DNA of 64,000 bases from Rhodobacter aestuarii (GTDB lineage: Bacteria; Pseudomonadota; Alphaproteobacteria; Rhodobacterales; Rhodobacteraceae): positions 44,129 through 108,128 of the forward strand of contig NZ_FTOG01000012.1 in NCBI RefSeq assembly GCF_900156655.1. The letters run 5' to 3'. The position numbers were made by a program, and so were the translations under genes. Within the stretch, counting starts at the first letter, position 1, and every line of letters starts with the position of its first letter. Below, one piece after another: positions 9,661 through 15,963 of the stretch. The notes beneath the pieces were generated by a model. It ran no database searches. It had not been told where the DNA came from and saw only the letters and a list, made by a program, of their open reading frames with translations.

Positions 9661-9737
9661 GGCTAGGTAGCTCAGCAGGTTAGAGCACGTGACTCATAAT
9701 CACGGGGTCGGGGGTTCGAGTCCCCCCCTCGCCACCA
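9661..9737 (+). tRNA. tRNA with CAT anticodon (Met-type), island attachment gene
   Basis: The 77-nt cloverleaf is complete: acceptor GGCTAGG, D arm GCTC/GAGC, anticodon stem CGTGA/TCACG with loop CTCATAA (anticodon CAT), five-base variable loop, T arm GGGGG-TTCGAGT-CCCCC, and an encoded CCA end. It could be elongator tRNA-Met or the lysidine-modified tRNA-Ile; sequence alone does not separate them. The 3' acceptor strand reads CCTCGCC, which leaves a T-C mismatch at pair 4-69 where CCTAGCC would pair fully. This may mark replacement of the 3' end by an integrated element (see findings). Confidence 0.93.
9700..9737. other. probable att site of the integrative island
   Basis: Inferred attachment region. 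The phage/island-type tyrosine integrase at 49900 would lie 165 bp downstream of the tRNA if the Mu-like prophage were removed, which is the normal layout for tRNA 3'-end integration. The matching second att copy was not found in the window, so the island must extend beyond base 64000 or has lost that end. Confidence 0.5.
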
Positions 9738-9809
9738 CTTTACCATCCAAAGATATAGAATGACATCCAGAATGTCCTTGTTTAAAAGGGTTTTATTCTG
9801 TCAGTTTGT

Positions 9810-9814
9810 CCGAT
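9810..9814. repeat. target-site duplication, right-end copy (CCGAT)
   Basis: CCGAT directly abuts the terminal TGTAG of the prophage. The identical pentamer follows the other end at 49807-49811. Five-base duplications are the hallmark of Mu transposition. Confidence 0.93.
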
Positions 9815-9861
9815 TGTAGCGTGCGACCAGCTTTGGCAGTAAATCGCACCAGCTTTGGCAG
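9815..9861 (+). other. prophage right end with two tandem MuA-type sites
   Basis: The end reads TGTAGCG inward. ACCAGCTTTGGCAG occurs at 9826-9839 and again at 9848-9861, exactly 22 bp apart, matching the contiguous 22-bp R1 and R2 transposase sites of phage Mu. No third copy was recognised nearby. The interval 9862-9963 up to the reverse transcriptase stop holds no gene. Confidence 0.85.
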
Positions 9862-9963
9862 AGAAATTTTTCCCAGCGGGCGATCCTGACGGTAGATAGG
9901 GTGCTGGACGCACCACGTGGACGGCACAAAACGACAAAAATACCCGGCACGCCCGCGCCACCG

Positions 9964-11103
9964 TCATATGCGCCCACCGCATACCTTTGCGGGTCCTGCG
10001 TCAGGCCCTGTCGACACGGGCGCCGAATACGAAACAGCGAGCGGCGGCGGAACGAACGGCACATCGCACAGGACGCGGGTGCGCAGCTTGTAGGTGCTGG
10101 CATGTCCGGCATGGCCGATCCAACTCATGATGACCTGATGGACTTGATCCCAGGTCATCTTGCCCTCGTGATAGAGCCTCGCCATGCGCTTCATTTTGCG
10201 CCGCATCCGACCTGCGCTGTCCTTCCTGATCTTTCTGTGCGTCGGCCAGATACGGTAGCCGAGGAAATCGAGCGCACGGCCGTTGCTGAGTGAAACAGGA
10301 AATATCTGCGTCTTGTGATTACAGCGCAGGCCCAGGCGGGCATGCAGGAAATCTTCAATATCACGGCGCACCACATGGAGATGCGCCTTGTCATGCCCAA
10401 CGATGGCGAAGTCATCCATATAGCGCAGGTACTGCGTTTCGCGGAGGTCGAATTTCACAAACTCGTCCAGCTCGTGAAGATAGATATTCGCGAAGAGTTG
10501 CGAGGTCAGGTTGCCGATCGGGATCCCGCGCGGCAAAGGGTCGCCAGCCTCGGCCGTACTGTCGATAATGTTATCAATCAGCCACAGAGTGTCATCGCAA
10601 GCAATGCGACGGCGCATCAGCCGCTTCAGCACGTCATGGCAGATCGATGGGAAATACTTGGCAATGTCGGCCTTCAGGACAAACACTTGCCCGTGCTCGC
10701 GCAGGGTTGCGCGCAGAAACGCCTGGGCGCGATCGGCGCCCGCATGGGTGCCCTTTCCCGGCCGACAGGCATAGGTGTCAAAAATGAAGCGCGCAGCCCA
10801 TATCGGGTCAATCGCCTCGACCAGCGCATGCTGCACAATGCGATCTTTGATTGGCAGCGCAGCGATGTCACGCTCTTTCGGCTCGAAGACCTTGAAGTTG
10901 CGGTAAGGCCCGGTTTGGTAGCTCTTCCAGAGCAGGCTGTTCTGGATCTCGATCAGGTTGCTTTCAAGGCTTGCCTCGAAGCGGATCACATCCATCTGAT
11001 GGCGACGACCCTTCACGACGCGGCCATAGGCGCGATGCAGAGCCTCAAATGTTGTCATGCGCTCAAATATGTTCTTGTAAGTTTTAGCCATTGTCGCCGC
11101 CAT
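9964..11103 (-). CDS. DGR reverse transcriptase
   Basis: This 379-residue protein (375 if started at the second Met, position 11091) makes mutagenised cDNA from the template-repeat RNA. Fingers/palm motifs occur in order: LKADIAKYFPSI (catalytic Asp), GIPIGNLTSQLFANIYL with the SQ pair characteristic of diversity-generating retroelements, YLRYMDDFAIVG (catalytic YMDD), CNHKTQIF and DFLGYRI. A basic thumb follows (RKIRKDSAGRMRRKMKRM, then SWIGHAGH). It is somewhat longer than the 328-residue Bordetella phage enzyme owing to a Pro/Ser-rich C-terminal tail. There is no maturase or endonuclease domain, so it is not a group II intron. It is the last gene of the phage, 157 bp after the template repeat. 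Confidence 0.95.
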   Translation of the reverse strand: MAATMAKTYKNIFERMTTFEALHRAYGRVVKGRRHQMDVIRFEASLESNLIEIQNSLLWKSYQTGPYRNFKVFEPKERDIAALPIKDRIVQHALVEAIDPIWAARFIFDTYACRPGKGTHAGADRAQAFLRATLREHGQVFVLKADIAKYFPSICHDVLKRLMRRRIACDDTLWLIDNIIDSTAEAGDPLPRGIPIGNLTSQLFANIYLHELDEFVKFDLRETQYLRYMDDFAIVGHDKAHLHVVRRDIEDFLHARLGLRCNHKTQIFPVSLSNGRALDFLGYRIWPTHRKIRKDSAGRMRRKMKRMARLYHEGKMTWDQVHQVIMSWIGHAGHASTYKLRTRVLCDVPFVPPPLAVSYSAPVSTGPDAGPAKVCGGRI

Positions 11104-11260
11104 TGCGAGAGCGGCCGGAGCGAGGGGTCAGCACCATAAGGCGAATACTGTCCCGCTCCGGCCTGTTCACGTTTTTCGGCGCTTGGCCGAGGAGCGCGGG
11201 TCCTTTCGAAGGTGCGCTGGAGGCAGCCCCTTGAGGCTGCGACTTCTGGCAATCCCCGAG
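11104..11260 (-). ncRNA. DGR RNA spacer between template repeat and RT
   Basis: This 157-nt stretch between the template repeat and the RT start shows no supported gene. In the Bordetella phage system the RNA downstream of the template is needed to form the RT-Avd-RNA complex and prime cDNA synthesis, and this stretch has comparable length. The role here is inferred from position only. Confidence 0.55.
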
Positions 11261-11377
11261 AGCGGGCCGGAAGCCGATACTCGCGTTCACGTTCGAACGC
11301 GGGTTGTTCAGGTTGAGGGCGAAGACGCCGGCATTGCCGCCGTTGTTCCAGTTGCCCCCACGGATCGGCAGACGCTC
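11261..11377 (-). repeat. DGR template repeat (TR)
   Basis: This 117-bp copy is homologous to the 3' end of the target gene. On the coding strand it would read GGNW-NN-GG style codons with seven AAY (Asn) codons, the usual design that lets adenine mutagenesis reach many residues without creating stops. Its start overlaps the last two bases of the Avd stop codon. Compared with the variable repeat, 12 of its 22 adenines differ and none of its 95 other bases differ. Confidence 0.97.
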
Positions 11378-11732
11378 AAGCCACATTACCCGCGCCCCTT
11401 TCCTGCAAGCTCTTGAACCAGCCGCCGATCATGCGGCCGATCTCATCAAGATGGCGGCTCCAGACTTCGTAGCTTTTAAAGGAGAGGTATCCGAGCTTCT
11501 GGGCCATCCTGACCTGACTGCGCAGCAAGTCGAGCTCCGCATCCAGATCTTGCATCGTGGTCTTCTTGAAGTACCGCTTATTGCAGATGATGATCAAACG
11601 AAGCAGGCTCCACATCGTGTTGCGGATTTCTTGGCTGAGCACGTGGCGCTCAGCCTTGGGAAATTGCCGCAACACAATATAGCCATATGCGATCATGTCC
11701 TCGCATTTACGGCGGATCTTAAGGTCTTCCAC
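11376..11732 (-). CDS. avd: DGR accessory variability determinant (Avd-like four-helix protein)
   Basis: This 118-residue, strongly helical protein lies between target gene and template repeat, the position of avd in Bordetella phage BPP-1. The start is placed at GTG 11732 because AAGGAGG lies 5 nt upstream. A longer frame from GTG 11780 exists but would run through the DNA hairpin at 11762-11783. It has a basic, helix-rich sequence (KRYFKKTT, LDLLRSQVRMAQKLG, SRHLDEIGRMIGGWFK) typical of the 23S-intervening-protein/Avd fold, which forms a pentameric barrel that binds RT and RNA. Identity rests on fold-type composition plus context. Confidence 0.85.
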   Translation of the reverse strand: MEDLKIRRKCEDMIAYGYIVLRQFPKAERHVLSQEIRNTMWSLLRLIIICNKRYFKKTTMQDLDAELDLLRSQVRMAQKLGYLSFKSYEVWSRHLDEIGRMIGGWFKSLQERGAGNVA

Positions 11733-11761
11733 CGCAGCCTCCTTCGTTGGTTCAAGGTCAA

Positions 11762-11783
11762 GGGGCGGGCTATCGCCCACCCC
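11762..11783. promoter_or_regulatory. DGR target hairpin/cruciform downstream of VR
   Basis: A 9-bp stem (one G-T pair) closes a tetraloop that reads GATA on the coding strand, 35 bp downstream of the variable repeat. Bordetella-type DGRs need a hairpin of 7-10 bp with a GRNA loop just downstream of VR for efficient retrohoming, and size, loop and place fit. It is not followed by a T run, so it is unlikely to be a terminator. Confidence 0.75.
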
Positions 11784-11806
11784 GGCAGAAATCAGGTGAT
11801 CAGATG

Positions 11807-12886
11807 TCAGATCACGAAAGCGGGCCGGAAGCCGATACCCGCGTCCACGCGCGAACGCGGGCCGCTCAGGCTGAGGGCGAAGACGCCGGCATCGCCGCCG
11901 TTGCCCCAGTTGCCCCCACGGAGCGGCAGACGCTCTCCGATATTGCGAACATAGACGCGGCCTCGCTCTATTGTGGTGTCATGCGGGAAGGCCCCCAGAA
12001 GTTTCAGCAGGTTAGGAGCCGTGACGCCAGATGCCGCACCGAGATCTTTATACATCGCGAACATATAAGTGCTTCCGTCTGACTGGCTTGTTACTGCGGT
12101 GGCAAGCTGAGGGCTGCCCGTCCCAGTTGCGCCAGTGGCATCCCATTTTAACGTATCGGCCGTGCCGGGAGCGACGAGCGTCCCATCCTGCAAAATGGCC
12201 CGCCAGAGCGCGCTGGTGGCGCTGTGGTCGGCGTTTGTGGCCGCTGCATCATTGTCAGGGATGATCTGGATTTCCCCATCCACGAGGCGCAGGCCGCGCT
12301 GCCATTCCCACACGTTGCCGGTCAGGTCAGCGATGCCTGCCGGGCTGCCATCATGCAACCAACTCACAGGGCCGGAGCCAGTCAGAGTGCGCGCACTGCC
12401 GGTCGCATCGCCGGGCGCGGCACCGTCTTGCCGCCGACCAGTTTCGTATTTCTGGTCATAATCGCGCCCAAAATACGTATTGCCGCGCGGCATGGTGCCG
12501 TTTTTCCACGACCACAGCGCAACCGCAGACCATTCGGCATTGGTCATCATGTGCCATCCCGGCCCCTTGATGCTGCAGCGGGCATCGGCAGTGTCGAAAT
12601 TGATAGAGGCCGCAGGGTCTTGGCCCGGCAGGGACAGGGCGTGGTTATCATGGACCGAGGCCAGATACTTTCCGACGAAAATCTCACTGCGCGCCACACC
12701 ATTGACGATAAAGGCCGGATGGGCGCCAGAACCAAGCGCCGGATCGATATCCTCGATATTGAAGCGCGGCACCACGCACATGACAGAGGGATAGCCCGCT
12801 ACGTCATAGAGGACCGTATTTTGACCACCAGAGGCAGCCTCGACAGATTGGCGCAGCGCGTCCGGCGCGGAAATAATAATCGACAT
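11807..12886 (-). CDS. DGR variable protein, FGE/C-type-lectin fold
   Basis: This 359-residue protein has the formylglycine-generating-enzyme type of C-type lectin fold: an EIFVGKYLAS strand-helix, GPGWHMMTNAEWSAVALW, the family hallmark GIADLTGNVWEWQ, and a C-terminal RGGNW...GFRPAF core. The last 40 or so residues are encoded by the variable repeat, so the ligand-binding face is what the retroelement rewrites. It is the last structural gene of the tail module and overlaps nothing; its start lies 4 bp after the preceding gene. By analogy with Mtd of phage BPP-1 it probably binds the host surface at the tail tip. The receptor role is an inference, while the DGR-target role is seen directly. 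Confidence 0.93.
   Translation of the reverse strand: MSIIISAPDALRQSVEAASGGQNTVLYDVAGYPSVMCVVPRFNIEDIDPALGSGAHPAFIVNGVARSEIFVGKYLASVHDNHALSLPGQDPAASINFDTADARCSIKGPGWHMMTNAEWSAVALWSWKNGTMPRGNTYFGRDYDQKYETGRRQDGAAPGDATGSARTLTGSGPVSWLHDGSPAGIADLTGNVWEWQRGLRLVDGEIQIIPDNDAAATNADHSATSALWRAILQDGTLVAPGTADTLKWDATGATGTGSPQLATAVTSQSDGSTYMFAMYKDLGAASGVTAPNLLKLLGAFPHDTTIERGRVYVRNIGERLPLRGGNWGNGGDAGVFALSLSGPRSRVDAGIGFRPAFVI
11819..11935 (-). repeat. DGR variable repeat (VR)
   Basis: 117 bp at the 3' end of the target gene, aligned without gaps to the template at 11261-11377. There are ten A-to-G and two A-to-C changes in template orientation and no other difference. Nine codons are affected: template I, N, N, N, N, N, N, N, S become L, G, D, S, S, G, R, D, G. 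The flanking TGG, GGC, GTC and CCG codons are untouched. The stop codon lies 10 bp past the repeat. Confidence 0.97.
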
Positions 12887-12889
12887 GGC

Positions 12890-13201
12890 TTAGCCCTCGC
12901 TGGTGGGCAGCGCCCACAGTTGCAGTTGCACCGCGTCCAAATTGATCGCCAGCGGCACGATGACCGCTTCTTCATCGACCTCCGACTCGGTGTATTGGCG
13001 CGGCGGGACGACGATCACGGCAGCATATTTCTCACCCTCAAATGAGGGCATGCCTGCGGCATCCACAAAAACTGTGATTGCGCGCCCCACGTCGCGCGCC
13101 TCCGCCTCGAGGTCCACGGTCAGCGCCCCAGCAAAGGTCAGCGCGGCGCCATCTAGCGCCCAGTCGATGACCGGGCCATTGGTCATTTTGGTGATATTCA
13201 T
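12890..13201 (-). CDS. phage tail-module protein, unknown
   Basis: This 103-residue acidic protein lies between a fibre-type gene and the DGR target gene, with 3-5 bp gaps, so it is in the same transcript. It has several beta-type stretches (AAVIVVPPRQYTESEVDEEAVIVPLAINLD) and ends QLQLWALPTSEG. No family recognised. Position suggests a small tail-tip or fibre-associated component, or a partner of the variable protein. Confidence 0.7.
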   Translation of the reverse strand: MNITKMTNGPVIDWALDGAALTFAGALTVDLEAEARDVGRAITVFVDAAGMPSFEGEKYAAVIVVPPRQYTESEVDEEAVIVPLAINLDAVQLQLWALPTSEG

Positions 13202-13206
13202 GCCAC

Positions 13207-13881
13207 TTACTCCGGTGCTTTAAGGACGGTCCAGCGCACACTGACGTTATCGGCGCTGCCAGACATTTTGATTTTGAAGCCGTTGACAGCTTTGTCGTAG
13301 ACCGTGACAGCCCCAACAGCGGCAAGGTCTGTCGCGCTCAGCACGTCAACCGCCACCGCGTAGTTGGTGGAGGGCAAATCCGCCGCCAGCGCGACCGATA
13401 CGAATGGCGTGACCGATGTCACCCACCCGCGCGCAGGTTGGATTGTCCGCACATCTGCAAGCGTCACCGCCGCGAGGCTGGTGCCCGCGTCACCCGCAGG
13501 GACTGTGACCGTATAGAGCGCGAGCGCTGCGTCAGGCACGGTCTCGCCGATCTGCACGGCATAGGCCCCACCGGACGCCACCAAATAGACGGTGTAAATG
13601 ATCGCCGCGCCTGTGAAGTTCGTCGGCACGGCAACCTGATCTGCCACATCTGGCAGAGCCACGACGATACCGTCGATTTTGGCGCGGCTGATGCCCGTAC
13701 CAACGGTGCCAGATTGGGATAGGTGCAACGTCCGGGATGTAGCTGATTTGCTCAGCACCATCCCCGTTGCAACCCATTTGTTTTTGATGATCGCGGTGCC
13801 CTGCGGGCCGCGCGTTGCTTTGAGATCCGCAACGAGCCCATCGCCCGATACCGTCTCAATCGGAAATCCCGTAATAGTCAT
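13207..13881 (-). CDS. putative tail fibre / baseplate protein
   Basis: This 224-residue protein is rich in Ala, Val, Thr and Gly with repeated beta-strand patterns (TAIIKNKWVATGMVLSKSATSRTLHLSQSGTV, IIYTVYLVASGGAYAVQIGE). There is no signal peptide or catalytic motif. Composition and location after the gly-rich fibre genes suggest a distal tail or fibre subunit. Its start codon abuts the stop of the 46-residue gene upstream. Confidence 0.65.
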   Translation of the reverse strand: MTITGFPIETVSGDGLVADLKATRGPQGTAIIKNKWVATGMVLSKSATSRTLHLSQSGTVGTGISRAKIDGIVVALPDVADQVAVPTNFTGAAIIYTVYLVASGGAYAVQIGETVPDAALALYTVTVPAGDAGTSLAAVTLADVRTIQPARGWVTSVTPFVSVALAADLPSTNYAVAVDVLSATDLAAVGAVTVYDKAVNGFKIKMSGSADNVSVRWTVLKAPE

Positions 13882-14022
13882 TTAGATACTCCCTACACGG
13901 ACAAGATAAGCGCGGCCCTGCGCATCGGTGACCACTGCGCCCCCGATCATGAGGACGCGATATCGGGCGCGCCCCAGCACGAAGGGCGATCCTGGCGCCC
14001 CCCCGATGAACAGATCACGCAT
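13882..14022 (-). CDS. 46-residue phage protein, unknown
   Basis: This short frame starts at ATG 14022, overlapping the stop of the 95-residue gene by 8 bp, and ends at TAA 13882 directly against the ATG of the 224-residue gene. Without it there would be a 133-bp hole in an otherwise gap-free operon. The product has a beta-type pattern (FVLGRARYRVLMIGGAVV, GRAYLVRVGSI). Coding is supported by tight overlaps only. Confidence 0.6.
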   Translation of the reverse strand: MRDLFIGGAPGSPFVLGRARYRVLMIGGAVVTDAQGRAYLVRVGSI

Positions 14023-14302
14023 GGTTCACGCTCACGATGCAGTCGACGAGGCTGTAGCCCCACACATAGACGCCAGAGCTCGCCTCAGCCCACAGCGCCG
14101 ACAGCGGCGTATCAAGCGGCAAGATCACATGCGGGTAGAGCGTCACCGCGCCGCTCCGGTCGGCCGGGGCCGTGGCGATCGTGGTGACGAGCAGTTCCAG
14201 TTCAGCGCCGCTGGTGAGTTGCGCGCGCAGTGCCGTGACAGGGCCACTGCTCAGCGGCGTCATGGTGTGCTTAGGAACGTTTTTAGTTGCGTTGTAGGCC
14301 AT
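14015..14302 (-). CDS. phage tail-module protein, unknown
   Basis: This 95-residue protein has mixed hydrophobic and polar strands (AELELLVTTIATAPADRSGAVTLYPHVILPL) and ends SLVDCIVSVNHA. It lies 18 bp after the preceding gene and overlaps the next by 8 bp. No family recognised; a small tail accessory protein is likely from position. Confidence 0.65.
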   Translation of the reverse strand: MAYNATKNVPKHTMTPLSSGPVTALRAQLTSGAELELLVTTIATAPADRSGAVTLYPHVILPLDTPLSALWAEASSGVYVWGYSLVDCIVSVNHA

Positions 14303-14320
14303 TTTATCCTCCGTTTCAGG

Positions 14321-14857
14321 TCAGCCATTCAGGGCGCTGAGTGCGGCTGCGATGTCTGCCAGCGTCCCCGCCGCCTCAATCTCAGCGGAGACGGTCATTC
14401 GACGAGCTTCCAACTGTGCAGCGGCGGTGCGCCAGTTGCTTGAGAGGTTCAGCCAAATCTGGGCGAGCGCATCGGCGTCTGGGGCCGTGATGCCCACCTC
14501 AGCGGCCAAGAGCGGGTAATCCGCCAGCACGGGGGCTTCGGCGGTGATCCATGCGCGGGCCTCTGCCTCTTTTGCGAGGTAGATCATCTCTTGGCCCGGC
14601 AGATCGGTGATCAGAGCCAGTCGTGCCCCGCAAATAGCTTCGGACAATTTTTGCCACGCCTTCGCCTTGGCGTCCGCCAAGAGCTGTTCAGATGCCGGGC
14701 CGCGCGGTGGCGCCCAAACCGCGCCATCCCAAGCCCAGCCAATTCCGACGCCGTCAGGAAGTTCCGGCCAATCTGCGGCCCAATTTGGTACAGCGGTCGG
14801 ATCGACTTGTATGACGTTGGCAACGATGCCGCTCTCAATCTGTGCTAGGTTCATCAA
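14321..14857 (-). CDS. tail-fibre-assembly-like protein
   Basis: This 178-residue protein has a short N-terminal domain (IESGIVANVIQVDPTAVPNWA, WAWDGAVWAPP) resembling the front of phage tail-fibre assembly or DUF4376-type proteins, followed by a long Ala-rich helical region (residues 60-175) including AKAKAWQKLSEAICGARL. Its start overlaps the stop of the gly-rich fibre gene by 4 bp, the usual place for a fibre chaperone. Family placement is tentative. Confidence 0.55.
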   Translation of the reverse strand: MMNLAQIESGIVANVIQVDPTAVPNWAADWPELPDGVGIGWAWDGAVWAPPRGPASEQLLADAKAKAWQKLSEAICGARLALITDLPGQEMIYLAKEAEARAWITAEAPVLADYPLLAAEVGITAPDADALAQIWLNLSSNWRTAAAQLEARRMTVSAEIEAAGTLADIAAALSALNG

Positions 14858-15963
14858 ACACCTCCGATCCAGATGCGAGCCTCGCCGCGGCCGCCAGCTC
14901 CTGAAGCTCCGGTATGGGCACCGCCACCGCCGCCACCCGGCGCGGATCCCGCCGTCCCCGCGCCGCCAGAACTGGTACAGCCCCGCCCACCAGCACCTCC
15001 GAAAACAGAAACGCCGCCAGCGGCGCCGCCAGTCGAGCTGCCTAAGCCCGTGCCGCCGCCGCCGCCACCAAAGACCGCCGCGCCGCCGACAAGGTTAGCA
15101 TTGGTGCCTTGTCCCCCGCCGCCACCGCCCCAAATCGTCCGCGCAGCATCTCCAGCGGCGGTTGCGCCGCCCGCACCACCGCCCGGTGCGCCACCAACGG
15201 ATCCATTGCCCGCTGCGGTTTCGCCGCCACCACCACCTCCTCCTGAGGAAGCGCCTCGACCGCCACCCCAAGCCGTCAGAAGCGTGCCGACCGTGGTGCT
15301 GCCACCAACATTGCCCGTGTCTCCGCCAGTGATAGAGGCACCACCGGCGCCAATGATGATCGAGATCGAGGGGGGCAGGTCCGCATAGAGCAGGCGGCGC
15401 GCAACATAGCCTCCACCGCCACCACCACCTCCGGGAACGCTAAGCCCATTGTAGCGACCACCGGATCCGCCTGCGCCCCAAGCCTCAATCAGAACAGGCG
15501 TGTTGTCCGCAAAACCTGACGGCTTCACCCAAGTCGTGCTGGCTGTGATCGCGATGTAGTAAGGATCGGCAGCGCTGCTACCACTGCCGCCGCCGCTGAC
15601 AATGACGAAGGCCCCGCCAACATATTCCAATATCACCCGCGCTCCGGCTTGCGCTTGACCGCCTGCCATCGCGAAACCCGCCGCAGTCAGAACCGGGACC
15701 GGCGTGCCGCCATCGATCGACAAGGTCATATTGTCCGTGTTCGTTGCCGCCCACGCGATCGAGAACCGCATATGCTCGAGCAAACCTGCGGTGAGTGGTG
15801 GATCGAGCGTTGCGGTCACGGCATCACCGGTGCCGCCCACATTGGACAAGGGCCAGATCGCCGCCGCGAAAAGCTGCCCGAGCCGATCACCATATTGCTC
15901 GAGGAACTGCAGTCCGCTCGGCGCGGGATCGGAGAGGTGAGAATAAAGGGAGCGGTCAGCCAT
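14854..15963 (-). CDS. glycine-rich tail fibre / adhesin
   Basis: This 369-residue protein has an N-terminal conserved part (residues 1-130, FLEQYGDRLGQLF, LLEHMRFSIAWAATNTDNMTLSIDGG) that probably attaches to the tail. A C-terminal domain of about 220 residues is packed with polyglycine stretches such as WGGGGGGQGT and ends EARIWIGGV. Glycine-rich loops of this kind form the sandwich of polyglycine helices seen in T-even-type adhesins and bind host receptors. It is a second receptor-binding candidate beside the DGR target protein and lies directly after the tip protein gene, overlapping it by 8 bp. Confidence 0.75.
   Translation of the reverse strand: MADRSLYSHLSDPAPSGLQFLEQYGDRLGQLFAAAIWPLSNVGGTGDAVTATLDPPLTAGLLEHMRFSIAWAATNTDNMTLSIDGGTPVPVLTAAGFAMAGGQAQAGARVILEYVGGAFVIVSGGGSGSSAADPYYIAITASTTWVKPSGFADNTPVLIEAWGAGGSGGRYNGLSVPGGGGGGGGYVARRLLYADLPPSISIIIGAGGASITGGDTGNVGGSTTVGTLLTAWGGGRGASSGGGGGGGETAAGNGSVGGAPGGGAGGATAAGDAARTIWGGGGGGQGTNANLVGGAAVFGGGGGGTGLGSSTGGAAGGVSVFGGAGGRGCTSSGGAGTAGSAPGGGGGGAHTGASGAGGRGEARIWIGGV

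Noticed and set aside
10315..11139. 274-residue plus-strand frame opposite the RT
   Set aside because: Shadow of the RT gene; motifs on the minus strand are intact.
11084..11386. 100-residue frame over the template repeat
   Set aside because: It is the DGR template copy, out of a proper gene context and read as RNA; similarity to the target protein C-terminus is explained by TR/VR homology.
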